Positions 40,337 to 49,441 of a DNA stretch of 64,000 bases are shown here, in pieces. Each line of letters opens with the position of its first letter. The stretch's first letter is position 1. A program made the position numbers and the translations under genes. This DNA comes from Bacillota bacterium (GTDB lineage Bacteria; Bacillota; Clostridia; Acetivibrionales; DTU013): positions 1 to 64,000 of the forward strand of contig JAEYRB010000007.1 of NCBI GenBank assembly GCA_023409735.1, given 5' to 3'. The notes under the pieces are model-generated. The model searched no databases. It was not told where the DNA came from and saw nothing but the letters and a program-made list of their open reading frames with translations.

Positions 40337-41185
40337 CTATTTCTCCAACAGGCTATTATAAACCTCTCTTTTGCTTATACCCCTATCACCGGCTACCCTC
40401 TTGAGAGCTTCCTTTCTATCCATACCCTTGTCAGTATAATATTTTAAATGTTCTTCAAGGCTTATTTCATTCCAGCTTGTAATTTTAGCTTCCTCTACAG
40501 CCTCCTGATCTTCACCTTCGAGAACAAGAACATATTCTCCCTTTGGCGCTTGAGCCTCGTATTTTTCTATGGCCTCGTCAAGGGTACACCTTATGACCTC
40601 TTCATGGATCTTCGTGAGTTCCCTGGCCATAGAAATTCGTCTGTTTCCCATTACCTCTCTTAAATCTCTCAGCGTATGTATGAGTTTGTGAGGAGCTTCA
40701 TAAAAGACTAGAGTCCTTGTGTCATTCTTAATTGATCTGAGTCTTTCCATCCTAACCCTTTTATTCACAGGAAGAAAACCTTCAAAGCTGAATCTTCCTG
40801 ACGGCAGCCCTGACAACACCACACCCGTAATGACTGCGGCAGGCCCCGGGAGCATGGTAACAGTAATGCCTTCCTTTGCAGCTAACTTGACAAGGTCTTC
40901 TCCGGGATCGGAAATTCCCGGGCAGCCTGCATCTGAAACAAGAGCGATATTCTTACCCCCAAGGAGCTCCTGAATCAGCTGAGATCCCTTTTCACTTTTA
41001 TTGTGTTCATGATAGCTGACCAATGTATTTTTTATTTCAAAACGATTTAGCAGCTTAATAGTCTGTCTAGTATCTTCAGCGGCGATAATGTCGACCTCTT
41101 TTAAAGCCCTCAGAGCTCGCAGAGTTATATCCTCAAGGTTTCCAATGGGGGTAGCTACTAAATAAAGCGTTCCTTTTTCACTCAA
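40337..41185 (-). CDS. rsmI: 16S rRNA 2'-O-ribose C1402 methyltransferase
   Basis: The 282-residue SAM enzyme (YraL/YabC family) methylates C1402 in the decoding centre. It has LYLVATPIGNLEDITLRALR at the start, AAEDTRQTIKLLNRF near 35, ALVSDAGCPGISDPGEDLVK near 80, and TLVFYEAPHKLIHTLRDL near 155. The TTG start at 41185 follows GAAAGGGAG. Its place beside trmN6 and abrB is conserved in Firmicutes. Confidence 0.96.
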   Translation of the reverse strand: MSEKGTLYLVATPIGNLEDITLRALRALKEVDIIAAEDTRQTIKLLNRFEIKNTLVSYHEHNKSEKGSQLIQELLGGKNIALVSDAGCPGISDPGEDLVKLAAKEGITVTMLPGPAAVITGVVLSGLPSGRFSFEGFLPVNKRVRMERLRSIKNDTRTLVFYEAPHKLIHTLRDLREVMGNRRISMARELTKIHEEVIRCTLDEAIEKYEAQAPKGEYVLVLEGEDQEAVEEAKITSWNEISLEEHLKYYTDKGMDRKEALKRVAGDRGISKREVYNSLLEK

Positions 41186-41235
41186 AGCTGCTTCTCCCTT
41201 TCATTCCTAATAACTTATCCATTTAATGAGAACGT

Positions 41236-41979
41236 TTAATTTGTCCTATTGTAGATAAAATTTATCTCTTCAGAGTATTGACCGTTCTCGTCATATATAT
41301 AAAGCGGCTCCTGAACCGTCAACTCAGGATTTCCATTCTTCGTTCCACTGATCAACAGGAGATTGGGCTTTCTCCCCGGAGATGGCTGAACGAATCGCAG
41401 CCATTTAGGTTCTATAGAGTATTTTCTCATAAAAAAGATAATATCCGCCAGCCTTTGTGGTCTATGAACCATGGAGAACTTTCCCCCAGGACGTAAAAGA
41501 CCTGCTGCTGCTGAAATAACATCCTCTATGGTACATAATATTTCATGTCTTGAAATCGCCTTGGTATCCTGCGGATTAACAAGTCCATTCCCCTTTCCCA
41601 TATAAGGTGGGTTTGATACTACAGCGTCAAAGCTTGATGCTCCAAAAAGACTGACTGCGGCTTTAATATCACCATGTACTATCTCAACTACACTTTCAAG
41701 CTTATTAAGAGTGACACTCCTTGAAGCCATTTCCGCCATTTCCTCTTGTATCTCAAGCCCTATCACACTGCTTGGTTCTTTTTTGGCAGCAAGCAGTAGT
41801 GCAATAATTCCTGTTCCTGTTCCCAGATCAATAACCCTGCTCTTTTTTGATACCTGTGCAAAGTGTGAAAGTAGTACTGCATCAACACCGAAACAAAAGC
41901 CATCCTTTTTTTGAATCAGTCTAAGTCCTTTATATTGCAGATCATCAAGTCTTTCATTTTCAAAAATACAGTTTTCCAC
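41236..41979 (-). CDS. trmN6: tRNA1(Val) A37 N6-methyltransferase
   Basis: The 247-residue YabB/TrmN6 enzyme has RLDDLQYKGLRLIQKKDGFC at the N-terminus, SAM motif I in VIDLGTGTGIIALLLAAK near 50, and the adenine N6 catalytic motif NPPYMGKG near 123, with SRHEI downstream. The C-terminal LRFVQPSPGRKPNLLLI is typical. The GTG start follows AAGGA. It lies 50 bases upstream of rsmI in the same direction. Confidence 0.94.
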   Translation of the reverse strand: MENCIFENERLDDLQYKGLRLIQKKDGFCFGVDAVLLSHFAQVSKKSRVIDLGTGTGIIALLLAAKKEPSSVIGLEIQEEMAEMASRSVTLNKLESVVEIVHGDIKAAVSLFGASSFDAVVSNPPYMGKGNGLVNPQDTKAISRHEILCTIEDVISAAAGLLRPGGKFSMVHRPQRLADIIFFMRKYSIEPKWLRFVQPSPGRKPNLLLISGTKNGNPELTVQEPLYIYDENGQYSEEINFIYNRTN

Positions 41980-42141
41980 GCAGTTCCGTCCTTCACAAAG
42001 TAAAGATATTTAAAAACATTTAATTCCAGTTATTATAAGTGTTTCAATGAGGCTGGGACAATTTTCGCCCGGTAATAAAACAAGGAGTCATGCCACGACA
42101 AAATGCCGATGCCTGACCCCCCTAACGCTTGTCCAATATTT

Positions 42142-42312
42142 TTACTCCGGCTTTGGAGCATCAACAGGACACACATTTGCACATGAACCACAATCTATAC
42201 ATGCGCCTGCATCAATCTCATATTTGCCATCGCCTTCGGAAATACATGATACGGGACACTCAGCCGCACATGCTCCGCAGCTTATGCAATCATCACTTAT
42301 CTTATATGCCAT
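42142..42312 (-). CDS. 2[4Fe-4S] ferredoxin
   Basis: The 56-residue protein has two complete four-Cys cluster motifs: CISCGACAAECP at residues 9-20 and CIDCGSCANVCP at 38-49. Each has CxxCxxCxxxCP spacing, as in clostridial low-potential ferredoxins, and nothing is missing. AGGAGGTG precedes the ATG. It lies between ricT and trmN6, where Bacillus has yabA. It may be a general electron carrier, or it may serve its Fe-S neighbour RicT. Confidence 0.95.
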   Translation of the reverse strand: MAYKISDDCISCGACAAECPVSCISEGDGKYEIDAGACIDCGSCANVCPVDAPKPE

Positions 42313-42502
42313 CAGGATACACCTCCTATATTATAATTCTACAAATTGCACTACTATTCTATCACTAAAGTGACGTATTGAAAACACCTATTTATGAATA
42401 TGCCACCACTATTTGTCTGATGCTATTCGTCCGGGCTTGTTTATCAGCCTTTTGTACGTCTATTTCTAGTATGACTATCTGTTTGGTCTAAAGCTGTGAT
42501 AA

Positions 42503-43372
42503 TCAGTCCTCAAGTGCCTTAAGCGCCTCAATATCCACATCGTTATCATCTTTAACGGAAACATCCTTTATGACCTTAACATCATTCATTTTATATGATA
42601 AAAGATCAGCTTCATTTCCCTTATCAAGCCTTACCTTTACCGTTTCTTTTATAAGGAAGGTCTCAACTACGACGCCTTGCCCGTCGGGTGTTTCCACAAT
42701 AGCGCCGACCTTTGGAGCCTTTTTGATAATCTGTTCATATGCGTCCTGCTCATATTTAAGACAGCACATAAGCCTGCCGCACGTACCTGATATTTTTGTA
42801 GGGTTAAGTGAAAGGCCTTGTTCCTTTGCCATCTTTATGGATACAGGCTGGAATTCTCCAAGATATGAACTGCAGCATAGTACCCTTCCGCACACCCCAA
42901 TACCGCCCATCATTTTGGATTCGTCCCTGACGCCTATTTGTCTTAGCTCTATTCGCGTTTTAAATATTGCAGCAAGATCCTTAACTAATTCACGGAAGTC
43001 AACCCTTCCGTCAGCAGTAAAATAAAAAAGTATCTTGTTATTGTCAAATGTATATTCAACATCTATAAGCTTCATATCAAGTTTATGATCGCTTATTTTC
43101 TTAAGGCATGTATTGAAAGCCTCTTTTTCCTTAACTGAGTTTTCCTGAGCATGGTTTTTATCCTCTTCTGTGGCTACGCGCATAACCTTCTTCAGGGGTG
43201 CAACTATTTCATCATCCGGCACCTCACGCACAGGAATGACAGCTTCTCCGAACTCTATACCTCTAATTGTCTCTACTATAACATTCGTGCCTGCCTCTAT
43301 ATTAAACTGATCAGGGTCAAAGTAATACACCTTGCCAGCTTTCTTAAATCTTACTCCAACCACCTTTACCAT
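42503..43372 (-). CDS. ricT: RicT/YaaT, PSP1-domain protein
   Basis: The 289-residue protein carries the PSP1 domain (KKISDHKLDMKLIDVEYTFD, then FYFTADGRVDFRELVKDLA) and a Cys-rich core: GGIGVCGRVLCCSSYLGEFQ near 150 and KISGTCGRLMCCLKYEQ near 195. Family knowledge: Bacillus RicT joins RicA and RicF in a complex with [4Fe-4S] clusters that promotes RNase Y-dependent mRNA maturation and the Spo0A phosphorelay. The ATG overlaps the holB stop (TAATG). The conserved Cys residues are all visible. Confidence 0.93.
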   Translation of the reverse strand: MVKVVGVRFKKAGKVYYFDPDQFNIEAGTNVIVETIRGIEFGEAVIPVREVPDDEIVAPLKKVMRVATEEDKNHAQENSVKEKEAFNTCLKKISDHKLDMKLIDVEYTFDNNKILFYFTADGRVDFRELVKDLAAIFKTRIELRQIGVRDESKMMGGIGVCGRVLCCSSYLGEFQPVSIKMAKEQGLSLNPTKISGTCGRLMCCLKYEQDAYEQIIKKAPKVGAIVETPDGQGVVVETFLIKETVKVRLDKGNEADLLSYKMNDVKVIKDVSVKDDNDVDIEALKALED

Positions 43373-44358
43373 TAAGTATCCTCCCGAAGCTTAATTAGCA
43401 GCTTATCAATTAGAAGTTGATAGTTCGCATTCTGTTTTACTGCTCTGCGGATTTCCTCCACAACCGCTATATTGCTTATGATTCTGCGGTTTGAGTACAT
43501 CCTGACATTAGTTAATATCATATCCTTTTTGTCGGAATTAATCAATATCTTTTCATTTCCAGTTTCACATACAACCAAAAGATCCCTGTAGTATAGAAGC
43601 AAAATATCAAGAATAAGCCCTATGCTGTCCTTATTCTCATCCATAAATGCTTCAAATTTTAAAATCTTGTCTATATCTCCTCTGGCTGCACCTGTAACCA
43701 GCTCCAGTGTCTTGTCTCTAAGCTGCGATAACTCACCTGAGCCTGCCAATTCAAGTGCAACTCCAATATTACCGTCAGCATAAGAGACCGCAAGCTCTAC
43801 CTGCTTCACTTCTCCTCCATATTTTTGCATTACTGCCTGATAAACCTGCTCGTACGTATATTTATTGAAGTTAATGCGCTGTGCTCTCGAACGTATTGTC
43901 TCAAGTAAAGCATCATAATTATTTGAAAGTAAAATTACAACGACATATGGCGGCGGCTCTTCAAAAGTCTTGAGGAGGCAATTCTGTGCCTGATCAGTCA
44001 TTTTTGTAGCATCCTCAATAACATAAACCTTATGTTTTGAGTACATTGGCTTAATAGCAACATCACTCTGAATTTGCCTTATTAGGTCAACGCCGATACT
44101 TGCTTCATCAGAAATTACAGCATTATAATCGGGGTTAGAGCCGTTCTCATACATTCGGCATGGCATACAGCTTCCGCATACAGCACCATCCTTTGGAGCT
44201 TCACACAGCAAAAGTCCTGCAAAAATTCTTGCTATAGTCTTCTTTCCAATTCCGTCTGGCCCTGTAAAAATATAAGCATGCCCTACTCTATTCTCAGTCA
44301 GGGCTCTTTTAAGGCTTCCTATGACCTTGCCTTGACCAATGATATCGTTGAAATTCAT
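43372..44358 (-). CDS. holB: DNA polymerase III delta' subunit
   Basis: The 328-residue clamp-loader subunit has an AAA+ fold: AYIFTGPDGIGKKTIARIFA (Walker A-like), a zinc module with Cys in LLCEAPKDGAVCGSCMPCRM, VIEDATKMTDQAQNCLLKTF near 115, and the SRAQ sensor segment ETIRSRAQRINF. It fits the usual 320-330 length. GGAGGACA precedes the ATG. The order yaaR-holB-ricT is conserved in Firmicutes. Confidence 0.94.
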   Translation of the reverse strand: MNFNDIIGQGKVIGSLKRALTENRVGHAYIFTGPDGIGKKTIARIFAGLLLCEAPKDGAVCGSCMPCRMYENGSNPDYNAVISDEASIGVDLIRQIQSDVAIKPMYSKHKVYVIEDATKMTDQAQNCLLKTFEEPPPYVVVILLSNNYDALLETIRSRAQRINFNKYTYEQVYQAVMQKYGGEVKQVELAVSYADGNIGVALELAGSGELSQLRDKTLELVTGAARGDIDKILKFEAFMDENKDSIGLILDILLLYYRDLLVVCETGNEKILINSDKKDMILTNVRMYSNRRIISNIAVVEEIRRAVKQNANYQLLIDKLLIKLREDT

Positions 44359-44387
44359 TATGTCCTCCGCAAAATGTAGAAGTGTAA

Positions 44388-44840
44388 CTATGTAAACAAA
44401 TCCAGAATTAATCCCCTGATATCATCTAATCTTTGGAGAAGGCTGATATTATCCTTTTCTCCATTCAAGACATCCTGCGTAAGCAACTCCAACTCTTCAT
44501 CAATGCTCTTTATAATAGCATATACCTTATGTCTTCCTCGCCTATCAAGCAGACTCTTTTTTGAATATTTTTTAGAAGACCAGACTGCAGCTTCAATAAA
44601 TTCAGATATAAGCTTTTTGTATATTCTGAGTTCTCTGACATCAATGTGGCTGGCAAGGTTCTCACCTTGTTTGGTAATATTACTTGCAAGCTTTTCCAAT
44701 TGCTGCGTATCTGACATATCGCGCGCTATTGACAGCTGACTGCCAAAATCCACACCGGTATCCAGTCTGGCCTTAACACCATCTTTTATTGGCAGGTCCT
44801 TCAAGCCTGCAGGATTATTAAGCGAATCACTTACTTTCAA
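44388..44840 (-). CDS. yaaR: YaaR, DUF327 protein
   Basis: The 150-residue helical protein shows the DUF327 features: SQLSIARDMSDTQQLEKLAS, then VRELRIYKKLISEFIEAAVW and KVYAIIKSIDEELELLTQDV. Its function is unknown, but it is conserved next to yaaQ and holB. The TTG start follows GGGAGG at six bases. A family B repeat lies between it and yaaQ. Confidence 0.9.
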   Translation of the reverse strand: MKVSDSLNNPAGLKDLPIKDGVKARLDTGVDFGSQLSIARDMSDTQQLEKLASNITKQGENLASHIDVRELRIYKKLISEFIEAAVWSSKKYSKKSLLDRRGRHKVYAIIKSIDEELELLTQDVLNGEKDNISLLQRLDDIRGLILDLFT

Positions 44841-44881
44841 GCTTTACCTCCCGCAATACCGGTATCATTATAACCTTTAAT

Positions 44882-44944
44882 AAAAGTCTCGAGGACGTAG
44901 AGCCCTCTCGCCTTTTTACTGTAGCCCTTTGGACAACGCCAAAT
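44882..44944. repeat. Dispersed repeat family B, copy 3
   Basis: Reads AAAAGTCTCGAGGACGTAG, then AGCCCTCTCGCCTTTTTACT, then GTAGCCCTTTGGACAACGCC. It sits inside a conserved operon, in the gap between yaaQ and yaaR, so it is transcribed with them. Confidence 0.88.
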
Positions 44945-44951
44945 ATGCGTT

Positions 44952-45281
44952 TTACGTTTTTTCGAAACGTTCTACATCAATTACGAATATTGTCGCTCCC
45001 CCTACAACCACCTCAACCGGATACGGGATAAACATTCCTCCCATTCCATTGGGCGTCATACTGGAATTGATGACCTGCTTTCTGCTTTTTGACCTTTTTC
45101 TTATAATACCAAGGACATCTTCAAGCTTTTCCTCATCAACACCCACTAATAATGTGGTATTGCCGGCTTTAAGAAAACCGCCTGTAGAACATAGCTTTGT
45201 TACACTGAATCCGCCTTTATTAAGCTCCTCCATGACCTTTGGGCCATCTTCATCATGTACAATAGCAAATACCAGTTTCAT
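44952..45281 (-). CDS. darA: PII-like cyclic-di-AMP receptor DarA
   Basis: The 109-residue protein matches YaaQ/DarA exactly in length. Visible features are MKLVFAIVHDEDGPKVMEEL, then TKLCSTGGFLKAGNTTLLVG with the phosphate-contacting T-loop region, and EDVLGIIRKRSKSRKQVIN. It binds c-di-AMP as a trimer; its downstream target is not established. The ATG at 45281 follows GGGGAGG at nine bases. Confidence 0.95.
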   Translation of the reverse strand: MKLVFAIVHDEDGPKVMEELNKGGFSVTKLCSTGGFLKAGNTTLLVGVDEEKLEDVLGIIRKRSKSRKQVINSSMTPNGMGGMFIPYPVEVVVGGATIFVIDVERFEKT

Positions 45282-45315
45282 ACGGTTCAACCTCCCCATA
45301 TTAATAATATACCTT

Positions 45316-45963
45316 CTATACTAATTTTATGAAGCCAAGTGCCATATCAAGCTGTCTTCGCACATTAAGCCAAATTTCCTCAGGTGATTTTGATGCATCA
45401 ATAATTTTAATTCTTTGAGGGTTTGATCTTGCAATCTCCTTATAACCCTCATAAACTTTTTTGTGAAAATCCAGAACCTCATTTTCTATCCTATCGCTCT
45501 GGGACGCCGCAAAACGTCTCATTAAGGCTGCCTCAGGAGCTAGGTCGAAGAAAAAAGTGATATCCGGCATTATACCGTTTATGGCCATCTCAGTAATTCT
45601 TTTAAGACGATCAATATCCAATCCCCTTCCGAAGCCCTGATAAGCATAAAACGAATCAACATAGCGGTCACAAATAACAACAGTACCTTTTTCTATGGAG
45701 GGTTTAATTTGCTGCTCTACCAATTGTGCCCTTGCTGCTGAGTAAAGCATAAGCTCGGCAGTATCTGTCATTTCAGTATATTCCGGATTTAAAATAACAG
45801 ACCTTATACTTTCACTTATCCTGGTCCCCCCGGGCTCGCGTGTCAGGAGTATTTCACAGCCCATTGAGGAAAGGTATTCCTGCATATTTTTGATCTGTGT
45901 AGTCTTCCCACTGCCGTCCATTCCTTCAGCTGTAATAAAAAAGCCACGTTTCAATAAAGTCAT
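45316..45963 (-). CDS. tmk: Thymidylate kinase
   Basis: The 215-residue enzyme phosphorylates dTMP to dTDP. It has the P-loop FFITAEGMDGSGKTTQIK, the DR[YH] motif in VVICDRYVDSFYAYQGFGRG near 92, LLTREPGGTRISESIR for substrate binding, and the lid segment MRRFAASQSDRIE. It starts the tmk-yaaQ-yaaR-holB operon, only 34 bases from darA. Confidence 0.96.
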   Translation of the reverse strand: MTLLKRGFFITAEGMDGSGKTTQIKNMQEYLSSMGCEILLTREPGGTRISESIRSVILNPEYTEMTDTAELMLYSAARAQLVEQQIKPSIEKGTVVICDRYVDSFYAYQGFGRGLDIDRLKRITEMAINGIMPDITFFFDLAPEAALMRRFAASQSDRIENEVLDFHKKVYEGYKEIARSNPQRIKIIDASKSPEEIWLNVRRQLDMALGFIKLV

Positions 45964-46121
45964 TCCAAGCGCCTCATAATATTCGTTTTAACAATAAGCC
46001 CTGTAGGGATCGTTTCACTTATGCTCTTATATTATACATTGCCGTAATCGTATTGTATATGGGATTATAAAAGTCCATAGCAGTGCCTAATTATAGTAGA
46101 ATCACTGTCAGGCAGCGGGAA

Positions 46122-46913
46122 TCAGCGTTCATTAACTTCCTGTGCGCTTTTGTTCTTTTCATATATTATTCTCAGGCCTTCTAGCGTCAAGCGTCCATTG
46201 ACTTCGTCTATGGACTCCGTCTCAGGCGCAATAAACTTTGCCAGTCCTCCTGTTGCTATCACACGAGTATTTTCTTCTTTCATTTCAGCCTTTATCCTGT
46301 TTACAAGATAGTTGACCGTTCCCACATAGCCAAAAAATACTCCTGACTGCATACTCACAGAAGTGCTTCTGCCAATAACCTCGTCATGCTTAGTCAGATC
46401 TATTCTAGGTAGCTTTGCTGTCCTTTGATATAGCGCCTCGGCTGAAATTTTTATTCCCGGACATATGGCTCCTCCCAGGAACTCACCTTTAGAAGATATG
46501 GCATTAAAGGTCGTAGCTGTACCAAAGTCCACTACTATGACAGGCCCTCCATATATTTCATATGCAGCCACAGCGCTGGCTATTCTATCAGCTCCAAGCT
46601 CACGCGGGTTATCATACTTAACGTTAATACCTGTTTTTAAGCCGGGTCCGATCAATATCGGCTTCCTCTTTAAGTACTTTTCAATGGCATGCTCGAACGA
46701 ATACATGATGGGGGGAACAACTGAAGCTACAATTACCGCTTCTATATCGGATATATTTAATTTTTCATAATTAAAAAACTGCACAAAATACAATCCAAAC
46801 TCATCTGATGTCCATTCTCTGTTTGTTGCGAGCTTCCAATGAGCTATAAGCTTTTTTTGCTGGTATACGCCAATTCTGATGTTAGTATTACCAATATTAA
46901 TTGCTAAAAGCAC
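46122..46913 (-). CDS. coaX: Type III pantothenate kinase
   Basis: The 263-residue ASKHA-fold kinase starts coenzyme A synthesis. It shows LLAINIGNTNIRIGVYQQKK at the N-terminus, VVPPIMYSFEHAI near 68, GADRIASAVAAYEIYGGPVI with the catalytic Asp near 108, DFGTATTFNAIS, and GGAICPGIKISAEALYQRTA. The first Asp of the phosphate motif is Asn here (INIGNTN), as in many CoaX proteins. The GTG at 46913 follows GGAGG at eight bases; upstream in-frame codons lie in the ribosome site. Confidence 0.95.
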   Translation of the reverse strand: MLLAINIGNTNIRIGVYQQKKLIAHWKLATNREWTSDEFGLYFVQFFNYEKLNISDIEAVIVASVVPPIMYSFEHAIEKYLKRKPILIGPGLKTGINVKYDNPRELGADRIASAVAAYEIYGGPVIVVDFGTATTFNAISSKGEFLGGAICPGIKISAEALYQRTAKLPRIDLTKHDEVIGRSTSVSMQSGVFFGYVGTVNYLVNRIKAEMKEENTRVIATGGLAKFIAPETESIDEVNGRLTLEGLRIIYEKNKSAQEVNER

Positions 46914-47027
46914 TAATCCAACCTCCAAGCGGGACTTACAAAATTAATGAGGCGAAAGCTGTCCCCTATTCGAAACATTTCTATGACCTGCACGTTATAA
47001 TCCGCAATTGTCCAATCAAAGTCAAAT

Positions 47028-47459
47028 CTATAATTTCATGCTTCTGATCTCTTTTATTTCAAGATCAATTTCTTTTTCCAGCCTTACAATATCTTCTTTA
47101 ATATCATCTATTGTTTCGTCTGCTCTGTTCCTTACCGAACTGAACCTATCATTATTTTTGTCTCGATAATACCTTCCATGTCCTTCGTGCTTTTCCGGCA
47201 TGGTTCTCGATGCTTGAGAAACATTTCTCGGCTGAGACTGATGTGGCTGGCTCTGCCTTGGCTGAGCCGGATTATGAGCCTGTCCTTCCCTTGGGCTTTG
47301 AGCTGTACCCGAATAATTACCCTGAACACGTGACTGATTAGACGTATGCTGGTTACGTGAACGGTTACGAGCCTGCTGATCAGATTTCTGAGGTCTGTTT
47401 TGCGGCCTGTCAGTGTTTTTATTCTCACTGTTTTGATTTTCTTCCTGGTTATTAACCAT
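47028..47459 (-). CDS. Disordered Gln/Asn/Arg-rich protein with C-terminal helix
   Basis: I do not recognise this 143-residue protein. Residues 1-100 are low-complexity and rich in Gln, Asn, Arg, Ser and Pro (ARNRSRNQHTSNQSRVQG, QPRQSQPHQSQPRNVSQAS), probably unstructured and basic. The last 40 residues form a charged helix (ADETIDDIKEDIVRLEKEID). GGAGG lies just upstream of the ATG. Nucleic-acid binding or assembly scaffolding is conceivable but not shown. Confidence 0.65.
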   Translation of the reverse strand: MVNNQEENQNSENKNTDRPQNRPQKSDQQARNRSRNQHTSNQSRVQGNYSGTAQSPREGQAHNPAQPRQSQPHQSQPRNVSQASRTMPEKHEGHGRYYRDKNNDRFSSVRNRADETIDDIKEDIVRLEKEIDLEIKEIRSMKL

Positions 47460-47527
47460 CTTATACCTCCATTAAAGCCCATTTACTTAAAAAAATAACT
47501 CTTTCCTATTTTATTTTAAAACAGACA

Positions 47528-48319
47528 TCAAGTCAACCCTAGCAAGTTCGCGGCATTTCCGCCCAATATTGCACTCATTTCTTCTGGCGGCAGCTTAACT
47601 TTATTCAACAATTCCAAATCCTCCGTCTGATCTCCCCATGGTGAGTCCGTACCAAAAAGCACCTTCTTGAAACCATGATTTTTTACCATCCTTATAAATT
47701 GATCTTCCTTAAGCCTTGGCATACTAAAGGATGTATCAAAATACAGGTCCTCTCCTACAAGATACTCTTCAACCTCATTCCAGCGATCATATCCACCCAT
47801 GTGTGCAGCGACAATCTTAGCACCCTTAAAATCCCTTACCATATGTCTCATTCTGTCCGGCATACAGTGGTACGGCGGCTGAAAGCCTACGTCCGCGCCT
47901 GCATGGAATATCATTATCAAGCCAAGCTCGGCCGCTCTTTCATAAATAGGATACATTCTAGGATCATCTATAAAAAACTCCTGATATTCAGGATGAAATT
48001 TAATGCCCTTAACTCCTGAAGCACATATTTCCGAAAGCTCATTTTTCCAGTTGTCAGAATCCGGATGAATGCTTCCAAACGCTATAATACTGTCACTTTG
48101 TATCATTGATGCCCATTGCGTGATTTTTGACGCTTGCTGCGGTTTTGTCGCTATACTCAGGACAACAGATTTATTTATATTTGCTTTCTTCATTGATTCC
48201 TTTATACCCGATACTGTACCATCTGTTTTTGGCTGTAAGCCTGATAATCCGGAAAGTGTCGCTAAAGCCCGCGGCGCCAGCTCATCGATAAAGCAATGTA
48301 CGTGAAAATCTATTATCAC
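47528..48319 (-). CDS. Amidohydrolase-family metal-dependent hydrolase
   Basis: The 263-residue TIM-barrel protein has the HxH metal motif at the start (IIDFHVHCFIDE), GVKGIKFHPEYQEFF near 113, MIFHAGADVG near 150, ENAHMGG-type AHMGGYDRWNEVE near 183, and the metal Asp in VLFGTDSPWGDQ near 222. This is the ACMSD/amidohydrolase_2 pattern. The substrate is unknown. The GTG start follows GGAGGAAG. It lies close to the preceding disordered-protein gene. Confidence 0.88.
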   Translation of the reverse strand: MIIDFHVHCFIDELAPRALATLSGLSGLQPKTDGTVSGIKESMKKANINKSVVLSIATKPQQASKITQWASMIQSDSIIAFGSIHPDSDNWKNELSEICASGVKGIKFHPEYQEFFIDDPRMYPIYERAAELGLIMIFHAGADVGFQPPYHCMPDRMRHMVRDFKGAKIVAAHMGGYDRWNEVEEYLVGEDLYFDTSFSMPRLKEDQFIRMVKNHGFKKVLFGTDSPWGDQTEDLELLNKVKLPPEEMSAILGGNAANLLGLT

Positions 48320-48529
48320 TGTCTTCCTCCGTGTATGGGCATTTGTGATGTTCCATTTTTGAAGTACCGCAGCACGATAAAATGTGAATGTGACAGCAGC
48401 AAGTCACCATATATCATACTGCTATATTATTTAAAGGTTGCATCGCAAGAGCCTTGTGTAATGAAACTCATTTAAGTAATTTTTGACCTAATGACCATAT
48501 AACATTAATATTTTACCTATGTCCCTGTC

Positions 48530-49156
48530 CTAATAACTATCCATATCAGGAATTCTCAGTGTGTATACCTGTCCTGTTCTATTATCGTTAAATACGGCAA
48601 GCCCGCTTGCCTCATCCTCCACATTGTCAACCTTTCCGTCCTGACACAACCTCTTTAACAGATGATACAGAATCGTGTCATTGAAATTCTCATGTTCATC
48701 TCTGAAGCATTCGATTATATTGCTGAAATAGAGCTCCTGCGAATTATCATATAAAACTGGTGTATCAAGCCTTTTACTCAGTAAGTTGATCTGCTCACCA
48801 ATAACAGTGCTGGTAATAAGGCACTCTGGAAGCCTATATTTACCAAATGTATACTGTTCAATAGGTATTATCGACCTTTGGTATAACTCCATGACGCAGC
48901 TGTTGGATCTTCCCGCCTCATACAAAAGGCTGTCGGCAACGAAACAATATTTAGGCTGCACCTCAAGCTTAAGGCATCTATATTCCGTTGAAATGTATTT
49001 ATTATAATCATCCCTTGGATTAAGTAATGCCGAAATACATTTTTTTATTTCCCCGCCCAATTCCACTTCTCTACTATACCACTTTGAAAGCTTAATACCA
49101 CATTCTATGGCATCCTCCGCCAAGTTGGCCGGCACATAGAAATAGGCCTCTACCAT
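48530..49156 (-). CDS. Hypothetical protein, cytoplasmic
   Basis: I do not recognise this 208-residue protein. It looks soluble and globular, with no signal or membrane segment: VEAYFYVPANLAEDAIECGI at the start, YCFVADSLLYEAGRSNSCVM in the middle, and GQVYTLRIPDMDSY at the end. I chose the ATG at 49156 because AAGGAGGAGGT lies six bases upstream; the frame extends eight codons further into that site. Confidence 0.7.
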   Translation of the reverse strand: MVEAYFYVPANLAEDAIECGIKLSKWYSREVELGGEIKKCISALLNPRDDYNKYISTEYRCLKLEVQPKYCFVADSLLYEAGRSNSCVMELYQRSIIPIEQYTFGKYRLPECLITSTVIGEQINLLSKRLDTPVLYDNSQELYFSNIIECFRDEHENFNDTILYHLLKRLCQDGKVDNVEDEASGLAVFNDNRTGQVYTLRIPDMDSY

Positions 49157-49234
49157 AGCGCTACCTCCTCCTTGAGCCATAATGGCAGTTTCTTGTTACC
49201 TAGCAATTATAACACATCAATTCACGGAATATTT

Positions 49235-49303
49235 TTCGGCTGTAGAAAAATATTCTCACTGCAGCCGTGTTTCAATGAGGCTTGTGACAAGCCTCATTAT
49301 AAC
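49235..49303. repeat. Dispersed two-hairpin repeat, family A copy 4
   Basis: CGGCTG and CAGCCG form hairpin 1, then GTGTTTCA, then ATGAGGCTTGT with ACAAGCCTCAT as a perfect hairpin 2 and a TATAAC tail. Both stems differ in sequence from other copies but are fully paired, which suggests selection on structure. Confidence 0.82.
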
Positions 49304-49441
49304 AAAAAAAGCTTCCTTTTACTATATAAAATAGGTCTCTTTATTTCCCCCTACTTCTTGAATATACAGTCATTATTAAATATAATTATCTCATATAGAT
49401 TATTATAATTTCTATTATAACCGGATTAAGGAGGCTTTAAT

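Noticed and set aside
42041..42120. A full fifth copy of family A
   Set aside because: Only GTTTCAATGAGGCTG is shared; the hairpin 1 part and the TATAA tail are missing, so it is treated as a fragment.
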